DNA of 64,000 nt from the NCBI RefSeq assembly GCF_902463975.1, contig NZ_CABQHJ010000010.1:7173-71172 (forward strand), given 5' to 3'. Shown here one piece after another: positions 50,038 through 59,275 of this stretch. This stretch comes from Phascolarctobacterium_A sp902463975 (lineage in GTDB: Bacteria > Bacillota > Negativicutes > Acidaminococcales > Acidaminococcaceae). Under the pieces are notes generated by a model. It ran no database searches, had not been told where the DNA came from, and saw nothing but the letters and a program-made list of their open reading frames with translations. The first letter of the stretch is position 1; each line of letters starts with the position of its first letter. Both the position numbers and the translations under genes were made by a program.

Positions 50038-51903
50038 TCAGAACTGTCCACCAAAGCTGAAGTGGAATTTGCCGCCATCTTCACCATAGCCATAGTCCAG
50101 CTTAACCGGACCAAGTGGGGAGTTGATACGCAGGCCTACGCCGTAGCTGTTCTTAAGCAGGCCCATATCAAATTCATCCTCATGGCGTTTATCCCATGCA
50201 TAACCGTTATCGGTGAAAAGCACGCCCTGTACTTTCTTGACAATCGGGAAGCGGTATTCCAAAGTTGCCTTCAGCATGCTGTTGCCGCGGAACTGGTCAT
50301 CCTCATAGCCACGCAGGGTATCACTGCCGCCCATGGTGAAGCGTTGAGACAACGGCATATCGCCGCTGGCATAGCCTACACCCAGGTTCAGTGCCCAAAC
50401 GCTTTCGCCGCCTGCACGATAGTAATAGCGCCAATCAGCGGTCCATTTGGTGAAGTCAAAGTCACCGCCCATGCCGCCGGCCCATTCTACGCTGTAGCCG
50501 ATGCGCTTGCCTTCATGCGGATCATAGATGTTGTCGCGGGAATCATATACGCGTCCCAAAGTGATACTGCGGGTAACACCAAAGTTTTCCTTGCGGCGTT
50601 CACGATAATCTTCAGGCATCCAGTCCTTCTCAAATTTATCACTTTTGTTAAATCCAGGTTCGTAATATTGGTTAGAGTCGCCTTCGTAGCCGTCAGCTTC
50701 GCCCTTGTAGATATCATCACGGTTTTTAAGCGTAATGTAGTTGCTGACGAACTCATTATGGGTTTTGCGGCTGAAGGTAATTTCCTGACCGCGACGTTTT
50801 TTGTCGTACCGGGCAATTTCATCGCCGTCGATATTATAATCGGCATACTCGTTGGTGATATCATAAAGGTTAAGAGTAGCACTGGTCTCTTTATCATCCA
50901 GCCAGGGGCGAGTATAGCTGAAGTCATAGTTCTTGTTATCCTCACCGCCAAACTCCCAGCGGACATTAATCTTGTCGCCAATACCGCGGAAATTCTTATC
51001 ACCGATAGAAACCATGCCGACAAAGCCATCAGCATTACTATAGCCTGCGCCAATGCCAAAGGTACCGGTGTTCATTTCTACTACCGAAATTTCCACCTCA
51101 ACGCCGTTAGGCTCACGGCCAGGATTCAGCTTGATGTTAACATCTTCGAAATAGCCCAGGTTATAGACACGCTGCATGCTGCGGCGTGCAGCCTTGGCAT
51201 TAAAGGGTTCGCCCTTTTTCAGCTTCATTTCACGGGTAACAACATAATCCTTTGTCTTAACATTACCCTTAACCTTAAAGCCTTCTACGATGCCCTCGTT
51301 GGCAGTAACCTTCAAGGTACCGTCCGGCTCCATATGCACGTCAGTAACACGCGCCAGGATATAGCCGTTGGAACGGTATTCCTCCTCCAGCTTCTGTACG
51401 CATTTATTGATATCCTTCAGGTTAGCAATCTTACCCTGCTCCAGGTCAAAGAAGCCTGCCACCTTCTGCTTATTCAGCACGGTGTTGCCCTCAACCTCAG
51501 TTTTCTGGTAAACGGGGTTTTCCATCACATGATAGATTACCTGTACGCCTTCCGGAACCAGCTTGAATTCCGGGCGCAGGTCATAGAACCAGCCCATGTC
51601 ATAAATAGCACTCAAATCCTCGCTCAGGCCAGCTTCAGTAAATTGCATGCCAGGCTTGGTTTTCAAAGCAGCAGCAATCTCTGCCTCAGGCACAGTCTTA
51701 TTACCGGCAATAATCTGCTTGGTAATGGTCTTTCCCAAATATGGTGCCAGGCTTGTTTCTTGCTGTCTTTCCGGTGCAGTCTGCGTTACAGAGGTACCAG
51801 CACCTGCAGCAGGTGTCGGGATTTCTTCGGCGTAAACAGGAGCAGCCAGCAGCATTGCTGCCAGGCCTACTGTCAAAGGCCGCCATAAGTATTGTTTCTT
51901 CAA
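50038..51903 (-). CDS. bamA: Outer-membrane assembly factor BamA
   Basis: A 621-aa BamA. Signal peptide (KKQYLWRPLTVGLAAMLLAA, then PVYA), about three POTRA domains (residues ~55-300) and a 16-strand Omp85 barrel. The barrel includes DKINVRWEFGGEDNKNYDFS, FTMGGSDTLRGYEDDQFRGN (the VRGY-like motif as LRGY) and a C-terminal FSFGGQF ending in Phe. E. coli BamA has five POTRA domains and is ~810 aa, so this is a short form. A TTG at 51903 with GAGG-AGGA and 8-nt spacing is the likely start; an ATG 8 codons upstream overlaps the ribosome site. Confidence 0.92.
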   Translation of the reverse strand: MKKQYLWRPLTVGLAAMLLAAPVYAEEIPTPAAGAGTSVTQTAPERQQETSLAPYLGKTITKQIIAGNKTVPEAEIAAALKTKPGMQFTEAGLSEDLSAIYDMGWFYDLRPEFKLVPEGVQVIYHVMENPVYQKTEVEGNTVLNKQKVAGFFDLEQGKIANLKDINKCVQKLEEEYRSNGYILARVTDVHMEPDGTLKVTANEGIVEGFKVKGNVKTKDYVVTREMKLKKGEPFNAKAARRSMQRVYNLGYFEDVNIKLNPGREPNGVEVEISVVEMNTGTFGIGAGYSNADGFVGMVSIGDKNFRGIGDKINVRWEFGGEDNKNYDFSYTRPWLDDKETSATLNLYDITNEYADYNIDGDEIARYDKKRRGQEITFSRKTHNEFVSNYITLKNRDDIYKGEADGYEGDSNQYYEPGFNKSDKFEKDWMPEDYRERRKENFGVTRSITLGRVYDSRDNIYDPHEGKRIGYSVEWAGGMGGDFDFTKWTADWRYYYRAGGESVWALNLGVGYASGDMPLSQRFTMGGSDTLRGYEDDQFRGNSMLKATLEYRFPIVKKVQGVLFTDNGYAWDKRHEDEFDMGLLKNSYGVGLRINSPLGPVKLDYGYGEDGGKFHFSFGGQF

Positions 51904-51923
51904 TCGATATTCCTCCTCATGAT

Positions 51924-52415
51924 TCATTTAGAGTCACTCAACTCAACTCGCGCTGACTGCACTAATTTGTGCATATCGGCTTTAGATATAGTAACACGGT
52001 CGGGAGCGCCTTGCTTCTCCCGTACCGGTGTATCCTTAGCAGGCTGTTTCTGTATAGCTGCAGGCTTGGGCACAGAATCCTGTACCGGCATTTTCTGCTC
52101 CGGCTTAACCACGGGTGTTGCCGCAGGTGGCGGCAACACGGCCTGCGCCTTGGCACGGTAATGGTTTCTGGCAAAGCACCAGCCGCCAAAACCGGCAGCT
52201 ACTAACAAAAATGCTGCACAGACTGCCAGAACCTGACGGTTCCAGCTCCAGGGGCGGTCCTTTTTCCGACGCAGGTTTTTCAGCTCGGCCTCCGCCAGCA
52301 TCAAATCAAGCTCGCCCCTGATATCCTTATTATCCATAAAGCTTTGCTCCGCCTTATCCAGACTGCTTTTTATGCAGCGAATGCGATGGAACAATGTGCG
52401 GCTTGGCTGCGTCAT
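51924..52415 (-). CDS. Single-pass membrane protein with Pro/Lys-rich tail
   Basis: A 163-aa protein with cytoplasmic charged N-terminus (about 60 residues), one membrane helix (VLAVCAAFLLVAAGFGGWCF) and a Pro/Lys/Val-rich periplasmic tail ending in ADMHKLVQSARVELSDSK. Such a tail could reach through peptidoglycan, in the manner of TonB-like proteins, but no TonB C-terminal domain is seen. The gene lies upstream of bamA and overlaps its leader. Function unknown. Confidence 0.6.
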   Translation of the reverse strand: MTQPSRTLFHRIRCIKSSLDKAEQSFMDNKDIRGELDLMLAEAELKNLRRKKDRPWSWNRQVLAVCAAFLLVAAGFGGWCFARNHYRAKAQAVLPPPAATPVVKPEQKMPVQDSVPKPAAIQKQPAKDTPVREKQGAPDRVTISKADMHKLVQSARVELSDSK

Positions 52416-52572
52416 GCTTTTACCCCTTTCTGTACATAATTGTTTTTAATAACTATGTCTTATATAATCAGCTGACGTCCTGTATTTTCACAAGCCATTT
52501 AAGATGATTACAGCAGATTTAGTAAGGCTAACTGGCATTTTCGCTATTTTTCGTCATATATTGACTTATATA

Positions 52573-53208
52573 TTATTCCTTGTTAAATTCATGGATAAAG
52601 CGTGAAAGCATGCCGCGGATGCGACGCACTCCCTGCTTCTGCAGGCGGTAAACATGACCGAGGCTTATATCAATAGCGTCGGCAACTGCCTGCGCCGGCC
52701 TGTCCTCCAGATACATGCCCTGCAGCACCTGCTGCTCCTTCAGCGGCAGGCGGTCCATAGCCTGCGCCACCTTTTCGCAAAGCAGCTGCTGTTCGGCAAC
52801 CTCGCTGGGCGAAGCCAGCTCCGAAGGCAACGCATCACTGAGGGTAAAACCATTGGACAATTCACTGTCCAGGTAAAGCATGCCCTTTTCTGAGCTTTTC
52901 CTCAGATAATCTACCATGCTTCCCTTAATGCGATAGGAAGCAAACAGGCTGAAGGCTACCTGCCGCTTGTAATCGTAGCTTTCTGCAGCCTCCAGCAGGC
53001 CAACCATGCCCTCCTGAATCAGCTCCATTGTTTCTGCCTCCGGCAGCCTGAAGCTGGCAGCAATTTTAAAAACTAACGGCTGATAAGCCGTCATCAGGCG
53101 TTGGTGCGCCGCTTCGTCACCGTCAGCATCACGCCGCCAAAGCTCCAGCTCTTCCTCCGGCTCCAGCAGCGAAGTCTTTCTCAGCTCTTCCAAATAGCCT
53201 TGCAGCAT
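52573..53208 (-). CDS. Sigma-70-family RNA polymerase sigma factor
   Basis: A 211-aa sigma factor with regions 2, 3 and 4: region 2 ETMELIQEGMVGLLEAAESY and FASYRIKGSMVDYLRKS, then a region 4 HTH LPLKEQQVLQGMYLEDRPAQ with AVADAIDISLGHVYRLQKQG. The layout is that of FliA/SigF-like alternative sigma factors rather than the housekeeping one. ATG at 53208 has GGAGG with 7-nt spacing. Between tamB and bamA, suggesting a role in envelope gene control; targets unknown. Confidence 0.85.
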   Translation of the reverse strand: MLQGYLEELRKTSLLEPEEELELWRRDADGDEAAHQRLMTAYQPLVFKIAASFRLPEAETMELIQEGMVGLLEAAESYDYKRQVAFSLFASYRIKGSMVDYLRKSSEKGMLYLDSELSNGFTLSDALPSELASPSEVAEQQLLCEKVAQAMDRLPLKEQQVLQGMYLEDRPAQAVADAIDISLGHVYRLQKQGVRRIRGMLSRFIHEFNKE

Positions 53209-53248
53209 CTGTTCACCTCCCTTCTTATCTACATTTGCACAGCAATGC

Positions 53249-56200
53249 TCAGAACGAAATCTTATATTCCAGGCCATACCAATCCTTGGGATCCTTGGAC
53301 AGGTCATAGCTGCGGGAATATGTTATATTCATATGCTTACTGATATCATACTGTCCGAAAATACTTCTGTCGACAGCATCGAAGCTTGTTGTATAACCAA
53401 TCATAAAGTTATTATTCAGATATTTGCTTACTAGAACATTATACTGGTTTTTCTCGTCTGCCGTCAACTCTTTATTACGTTCGTAAACGCTTTCAAAGCC
53501 TATGCCAGAGCGCGTTTTACCGGTATAAATGCGGAACTGGTCAAGTCCCAGTGTCTGCTTGACAAACATTTCTACGTCACCGAGCACCGTCATCTGCAGG
53601 CCAACTGTCATCAGATTTGCCATATCATCACTGGTAACCTCATTGCTGCCGGCACTTTCGCGCTGCAGCGTCAGCATACGCACAATCGTATTTTGTGTCA
53701 GCGGAGGATCACTGGTAAGCTGCAGATTCATCTCACTTACCGGGCCATTAATCTTCATAAAAATGTTATAACGGCTGAAGCGCGCCGTGCTGTCGAGGCT
53801 GACATTCGGCAAAAAGCTTCCCGGATCAACCCATACCAGACTGGCATTATTCAGCTTAAAGTCGGTACGTAAATATTTAACAGTGCCCTTATCAGCTTTA
53901 ATCGTACCGTCAATCATTGGGAAGAGCGTGCTGCCCTTGATATCAATACCGCCCTTAAGCCAGATATCATACAGATAGCTGTTATAAAGGTGCACCTTCG
54001 GCCCCAGTATTAGCTTCATATCCAGGCCGATATTGCTGTCCCCCTCGCTCAGCTCGGGAACTGTCGGCATATTAATCAGCACGTCATCCAGACGCAAACT
54101 GCCGGCAAGCCGCGGGCGGAACGCCATAGGCGGCGCAGCATTACCCTTGCGTTTTTTCATATCGGGGTATTTTTCCGGCTGCAGAGTTACGTCACTGGTA
54201 ATCGTACCGGTGAAAATCTTGGAGGCCAGCTGCGCCTTATCTGCCTTGATATGCAGACTGTAGGCTGTATCAGCATCGGTATGCAGTGCATAGCTGCCTT
54301 CGGCACTGAGCGTGCCCTTGCCTAATTTAGCAGAAAGATTCTTCAGCTGTACAGTATTACCGTTAAACAGTACGTCCAGATTGATATCATCAAAAACTGT
54401 ATTGATATATTTAACCTTAACACTGCCGCCGGCAATTCTTACCGAACCGAACAGCAGTGGCTCCTCCAGCGTGCCTGCCAGACGGATTTTGCCCTGCGTG
54501 TCGCCTACGCCCCATTCAACCATTTTGGTAAGCGCCGGCAAAATTCCCAAGCGCGCCTTATCCAGATCCATCACAATGTTCATCTGTGCATCAGGATTAC
54601 GGCGTTGCTTTTTATCGCGGAACAAATCCAGCGGAATATCACCGGAAGCACTGACGCCATAAGCATCCTTCGTCGCAATCAGCTGCTGCAGCTTAATGTT
54701 GTCGTCTGCCAAGGCCAGCATCGCCGTCATATCGTCTACACTTACGCCTGCAACAGAACCGTTGGCAATTTCCAGCGAAGCAGTACCCTTGGGATTGTCA
54801 AAGCTGCCCTGCACCTGCACCAGCATATCGGTTTCGCCCTTAATTTCCGGCGGATCCTTCATAACTGCCGTAACAATCGCCGGGTTAGCCTTTACTGCTG
54901 CAACCTCGATATCCAGCATTCTTTGCTTAAGATCTACCGAACCGCCGACAGCAATAATTCCTCTATCGCTTACGCCATCCTGCTCCTGCAATCTGACATT
55001 GTCAAAATGCAGCACGCCGCCCTTATCAATGCGTCCTTCAAAACGCATATGTGCATAATTAAGGTCGTGAATTTTTACATTATCGGCCGCAGCCGTAATT
55101 TTTACACCCTCGCCATGGCCTTTGTAGCTGAACAGCAGCTCACCCTGCATCAGTCCACTGATATCGTAATCCTGGCGCGCCATGCGCAGCAGGCCGCCAA
55201 TATCGCCCCAAAGGTTTTCTACCTTGCCTTCAATATAGTGCTGAACCAGGTTAATATTAAGATCCGCACTATACAATCCGTAGTTGACCGGATCATCACG
55301 ATAAGGCTGCTTAAAGGAAGCGTTCAGCTTATTCACATCACGACCATTGCTGGCCAGCGTACCCTTGAGCTCCGTCAACGGTTCATCGTTAATCGTTATT
55401 CTGTCACTGCTGACTTCACCATCAAAGAAGGGAGCTGTCAATGTACCGCTCAGATGTCCCTTGGCGTTAACCTTGCCGCCTAAAGCAACTGTGTCGTCAC
55501 TGATTGGTAAATGCTCCAGGTCAACATTTTGAGCATCCATAACAAAGTTCAGCCTGCGGTCGGCAGTCATCGTGCCATCCAAGGTAAGACGTCCATAGAA
55601 GGCATCTACTACAAAATCCTGCAAGCGCAGCAGGCCGTCCTCATAAGCATAATGACCGCTGATATTATTAAACAGCTGCTTGGCGGCACTGCCATCGGCA
55701 GCATGCACCTCGCCATGAATATCAGGATGGCTGAGGCTGCCCTTTACCTGCATCACATTATCAAGATTACCGGTAACTATATCAGGCTTGCCCACAAGCA
55801 CCATCAGCGGCTCAATGCGCACGTTCTTCGTTGTCAGTGTAAGCTCCGCCACAGGCTCTGCACCCTGCAGATTAATCGTACCGTTAAGAATATGCTGTCC
55901 CTGATCCATATGCGCGGTAAAATTCTTAAAGCCCAGGATATTATCCCTCATGCTGATAATGCCATGCGCTTCGTTAAGCTTCTGCGACATAAATTCTGCC
56001 TGCGTCAGCTGTACCATGCCGGAAAACTCGGGTGCATCCAGCGTGCCGCCGACATCAAAGCCGGTAGAGCACAGACCACGTCCATCCTGACCGGCTGCTG
56101 CCAGCACAGGATCAATCGGGAAATCGGCCATACGTCCGTGAACAGCCAAAGCGCCATCCTTGGCAACACGTCCTTGGGCAGCCAAGGTACCGCCGCCGTC

Positions 56201-57538
56201 GGCAAAAAAGCTGAGGTCGTCAATATTAAGGCCCTTGCTGTCATAGCTGCCGTCAAAGGCTAAGCGTTTAAGCTTCAGGCTGCGCCAGCCGATATCCATT
56301 GTATCGGCAGCAGCGTGCAGCGTAAGCTTGTCCTGCACCAGCTTGGCCAGAACAGCCAGCTTGCCGTTAATATGCACCTGCTCCTGCTGTTTGCCGGGCA
56401 AGCTCTGCGTAACCTGCTGCAGCTGTGCGTCTGCCGTCAGCACCTGCTCCTTAAGGTCATACGTACCGTTAGCGGTAATCGTACCGCCGCCATATTGCGC
56501 ACTCACGTCATGGAGCTGCACAACGTCCTTAGATACATCAAACGGCACACGCAGCTTTTCCGCCTTATAGCCTTTATAGGCCAACACATCACTGCTCAGC
56601 ACGCCAAAGCCTGAAGGAGAATCGGTGTTGCGCAAATCCGCTTCACCCTCCAGGTGCAGCTTCTGACCGTCAACTAGAGCGTCAAGACTGCTGACGCTGA
56701 TAAGGTTTTCATCCGCGCGTACCAGGCCGTCAAGCTGCAGACTGTGCTGCTCGCCCGCCAGGCTCAGCTTACCGCTGAGCGCTGCCAGCTTCACTTCACC
56801 GCTAAAGCGCTGCTTGCCGTTCTTATTCACATAAAGCAGAGCGAGCTTGCCTAAGCCGCCCTGCAGCTCATCAACATTACCGTATTGCTTAGCCAAAGCA
56901 GCATAGGGTGCCAGCGCCAGCTTGTCGCCGGTCAGCTTCATGCGGCCCTCGCCCTTAGTAGTCATCGTGCCGGCCAGCTTCAGCTTGTCGGCGCCGCTTG
57001 TCACAGCCAAATCTACCGCAAAATCAGGATTGGCACCGCCGTTGATATTGCCTTCCACGCCAAACTGCCACTTGCCCTGCGGCATAGTTACCACCAGCTC
57101 GCCCTTGTCTACCGCCAGCGTACCGTAAAACGGCGTTTCCTCGGAATCCGACGGCTTCAGCAGATTCTGCATATTCCATTTATTTTTGTCATTCATTGTG
57201 AGATATATTTTCGGGCGCATCACATCAATCCTGCTCAGCGCACGCTCAGGCTTCTGCATTGCCAGCCAAGGTCGCAGCGTAAGCACAGTACGCGGCAGCT
57301 CGGCCACTTTCTCGCCCTTGGCATCCTTTACGACAACGTCCGTCAGCTCGGCCGTCAGGCCGCCTTCCCATTTCAGACCGCCAATAGAAACACTGCCGTT
57401 GATGTATTCCGCTGCCAGCTGCTGCATTTGCGGTATCGCCTGCTTAATGTACTTAGGCATCACCGTATGGACTAAAAAGATATAGCCTGCCGCAAGCAGT
57501 ATGATTAACGCTCCAACAAATTGTAGATATTTTTTCAT
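53249..57538 (-). CDS. tamB: TamB-like translocation/assembly protein
   Basis: A 1429-aa giant with N-terminal membrane anchor (LIILLAAGYIFLVHTVMPKY), long beta-rich taco-like repeats through the middle and the C-terminal DUF490 domain. That domain begins at about residue 1170 with MAFRPRLAGSLRLDDVLINM, VHLYNSYLYDIWLKGGIDIK and PLTQNTIVRMLTL. It spans the periplasm and works with TamA or BamA, or in lipid transport. No TamA-like gene is adjacent in the window; the nearby Omp85 protein is BamA. Confidence 0.92.
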   Translation of the reverse strand: MKKYLQFVGALIILLAAGYIFLVHTVMPKYIKQAIPQMQQLAAEYINGSVSIGGLKWEGGLTAELTDVVVKDAKGEKVAELPRTVLTLRPWLAMQKPERALSRIDVMRPKIYLTMNDKNKWNMQNLLKPSDSEETPFYGTLAVDKGELVVTMPQGKWQFGVEGNINGGANPDFAVDLAVTSGADKLKLAGTMTTKGEGRMKLTGDKLALAPYAALAKQYGNVDELQGGLGKLALLYVNKNGKQRFSGEVKLAALSGKLSLAGEQHSLQLDGLVRADENLISVSSLDALVDGQKLHLEGEADLRNTDSPSGFGVLSSDVLAYKGYKAEKLRVPFDVSKDVVQLHDVSAQYGGGTITANGTYDLKEQVLTADAQLQQVTQSLPGKQQEQVHINGKLAVLAKLVQDKLTLHAAADTMDIGWRSLKLKRLAFDGSYDSKGLNIDDLSFFADGGGTLAAQGRVAKDGALAVHGRMADFPIDPVLAAAGQDGRGLCSTGFDVGGTLDAPEFSGMVQLTQAEFMSQKLNEAHGIISMRDNILGFKNFTAHMDQGQHILNGTINLQGAEPVAELTLTTKNVRIEPLMVLVGKPDIVTGNLDNVMQVKGSLSHPDIHGEVHAADGSAAKQLFNNISGHYAYEDGLLRLQDFVVDAFYGRLTLDGTMTADRRLNFVMDAQNVDLEHLPISDDTVALGGKVNAKGHLSGTLTAPFFDGEVSSDRITINDEPLTELKGTLASNGRDVNKLNASFKQPYRDDPVNYGLYSADLNINLVQHYIEGKVENLWGDIGGLLRMARQDYDISGLMQGELLFSYKGHGEGVKITAAADNVKIHDLNYAHMRFEGRIDKGGVLHFDNVRLQEQDGVSDRGIIAVGGSVDLKQRMLDIEVAAVKANPAIVTAVMKDPPEIKGETDMLVQVQGSFDNPKGTASLEIANGSVAGVSVDDMTAMLALADDNIKLQQLIATKDAYGVSASGDIPLDLFRDKKQRRNPDAQMNIVMDLDKARLGILPALTKMVEWGVGDTQGKIRLAGTLEEPLLFGSVRIAGGSVKVKYINTVFDDINLDVLFNGNTVQLKNLSAKLGKGTLSAEGSYALHTDADTAYSLHIKADKAQLASKIFTGTITSDVTLQPEKYPDMKKRKGNAAPPMAFRPRLAGSLRLDDVLINMPTVPELSEGDSNIGLDMKLILGPKVHLYNSYLYDIWLKGGIDIKGSTLFPMIDGTIKADKGTVKYLRTDFKLNNASLVWVDPGSFLPNVSLDSTARFSRYNIFMKINGPVSEMNLQLTSDPPLTQNTIVRMLTLQRESAGSNEVTSDDMANLMTVGLQMTVLGDVEMFVKQTLGLDQFRIYTGKTRSGIGFESVYERNKELTADEKNQYNVLVSKYLNNNFMIGYTTSFDAVDRSIFGQYDISKHMNITYSRSYDLSKDPKDWYGLEYKISF

Positions 57539-57699
57539 TACACTTCACCATTCAATAGTTTAACAAAATTCTATGACAAAAATATGACAAGACTGTTTTT
57601 TTATATACTCCGACTTTTATTTATTCGACATCAGCAGAAAACATCCTCTTATTGAGAAGAAATTTCTTTAGTAGCAGCTTTTAGAGAATTTGCGCATAC

Positions 57700-57733
57700 A
57701 AAAAAGCTGGCTTGGCCTACGCCTCACCAGCTT
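57700..57733 (-). terminator. Terminator after tolC
   Basis: Stem AAGCTGG/CCAGCTT (57704-57710 with 57727-57733), followed on the minus strand by TTTTTTG. It closes the TolC transcript before the tamB gene. Confidence 0.75.
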
Positions 57734-57766
57734 ACTTGTATCATCAAATATTAAATTAAGCCTTAA

Positions 57767-59206
57767 TTATTTGTTGGCTTCTTCAGTTGCTTTTGCTGCT
57801 TCTGCAGTTTTGGCAGCTTTTTCGGTTGCTTTAACAGCTTTCGCAGTTTTGGCAGCCTGCACCTTTACGGCAGTCGCCGGATTGATCATCGGCACGCCGA
57901 TAGAGGTTTCCAGAGCTGTCTTGGAGGTATTGTAATCATACAGAGCCTGCGTATAGTTGGTCTTGGCCTGAGTCAGGGCAACCTGAGCATCAAGCACGTC
58001 AGTGTTGGTGCCAACGCCGGACATATAACGCAGCTGAGCGATGCGGTAATCCTCATCAGCCTGCTCTACAGCCAGCTTAGTGGTGCTGATGCGTTTTTCT
58101 GCTTCGCGCAGTCCCAGATAATTGCTGCGGACATCCAGATTTACAGCATTCACAGTATCACGATAGGTTTCTTCAGCCTTTTTCAAATCAGCCTCAGCGC
58201 CGTGAATCTTGGACAGAGTTACACCGGTATCGAAAACATTCATGCTTACGCTTACACCGACACCCCATTTACCGTTTTCATCACCGGGCCAGCTGGTATC
58301 GCTCCATTGCTGGGTAGCGCTGGCAGCAACCTGCGGCATATGACCGCTGCGAGCAACCATCAAGGCGCCCTTAGCAGCGTCAACACCGTATTTAGCCTGC
58401 ATCAGCTCCGGACGATGCTCGGCAGCATAAGCCAGGCAGTCATCCATATTTTGATCATAGGCATTATAAACCAGCAGATTGTCGAGCTTCAGAGTGGTGT
58501 CCATCGGCAGGCCGACGATTTTGTTCATATTCGCTTCAGCAACCTGATAGGAATTTTCAGCCTGAATCAGGGTTTGCTTAGCATTGGCCAGCTCCACCTG
58601 AGAACGCAGCACATCTACCTTGGCTACCACGCCAACGTCATACTGTGCCTGAACATTTTTCAGATGGTCCTCCAGACGGGTAACGGATTCAGCACTAAGC
58701 TTTTGCATATTATCAGCCTGCAGCATTTTGAAATAACCGTCGGTAACGGTAGAACGCATCTCGTTATAGGTACGCTGTACGCCTACCTCGTTATATTGAT
58801 AGTTAGCCTTGGCCTGTTTAATGGTACCGCTTAATTTACCGCCGGTAAAAATAGGCAGAGAAGCACTCAGACCGTTGGCGTGATTATTGCCGATGCCCTT
58901 GGTCCAAAGACCGGGAGCAGCTTCATGAAGATCATCATAACCGCCGCGCTGGGTAGTATGGCTTGCGCTGATGCTGATACCGCGGCTCTGACGAGCAGCG
59001 TTGTAGCTGGCACGTGCGCTGTCAAGCTCGTATTGGGCAATGCTTACAGTCGGGTTGGTCCGGAAAGCACGCAGCATAGCGTCATCCAAGTTTAAAGCAA
59101 CGGTTTCGCCGGCAAAAGCACTTTGGCTCAGTGCCATGGTCAGCGCTGCAGATAAAAGCAAGAAACGTTTTGTTAATTTATTTCTATTCATCCGAAAAAC
59201 CTCCAT
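57767..59206 (-). CDS. tolC: TolC-family outer-membrane efflux protein
   Basis: A 479-aa OMF protein. Signal peptide ending QSAFAG, then two TolC repeats: TVALNLDDAMLRAFRTNPTV and ALNMDDCLAYAAEHRPELMQ-like QNMDDCLAYAAEHRPEL, with the closing YRIAQLRYMSGVGTNTDVLD. A Lys/Ala-rich tail of ~35 residues (KAAKTAEAAKATEEANK) follows, which is unusual. It forms a trimeric channel for efflux or secretion. Expressed from its own promoter with a TetR-type operator; no pump genes beside it. Confidence 0.9.
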   Translation of the reverse strand: MEVFRMNRNKLTKRFLLLSAALTMALSQSAFAGETVALNLDDAMLRAFRTNPTVSIAQYELDSARASYNAARQSRGISISASHTTQRGGYDDLHEAAPGLWTKGIGNNHANGLSASLPIFTGGKLSGTIKQAKANYQYNEVGVQRTYNEMRSTVTDGYFKMLQADNMQKLSAESVTRLEDHLKNVQAQYDVGVVAKVDVLRSQVELANAKQTLIQAENSYQVAEANMNKIVGLPMDTTLKLDNLLVYNAYDQNMDDCLAYAAEHRPELMQAKYGVDAAKGALMVARSGHMPQVAASATQQWSDTSWPGDENGKWGVGVSVSMNVFDTGVTLSKIHGAEADLKKAEETYRDTVNAVNLDVRSNYLGLREAEKRISTTKLAVEQADEDYRIAQLRYMSGVGTNTDVLDAQVALTQAKTNYTQALYDYNTSKTALETSIGVPMINPATAVKVQAAKTAKAVKATEKAAKTAEAAKATEEANK

Positions 59207-59214
59207 TTTCTAAA

Positions 59215-59232
59215 ACTGACTAACCAGTCAGT
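59215..59232. promoter_or_regulatory. TetR-type palindrome upstream of tolC
   Basis: ACTGACT-AACC-AGTCAGT, a perfect 7+7 palindrome just after the promoter -10 of tolC. This shape is typical of operators for TetR/AcrR regulators of efflux genes. The regulator gene is not in the window. Confidence 0.7.
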
Positions 59233-59238
59233 AGTAAA

Positions 59239-59268
59239 ATTATATATTTATTTAGGGCTGTTTGTCAA
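59239..59268 (-). promoter_or_regulatory. Consensus promoter of tolC
   Basis: Minus strand TTGACA (59268-59263), 18-bp spacer, TATAAT (59244-59239). Both hexamers match consensus exactly. The TetR-type palindrome lies 6-24 bp downstream of the -10, where a repressor would block initiation. Confidence 0.85.
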
Positions 59269-59275
59269 ATATTTT

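Noticed and set aside
50062..51888. 608-codon plus-strand frame opposite bamA
   Set aside because: Shadow of bamA caused by its codon usage; the minus-strand protein has clear POTRA and barrel motifs.
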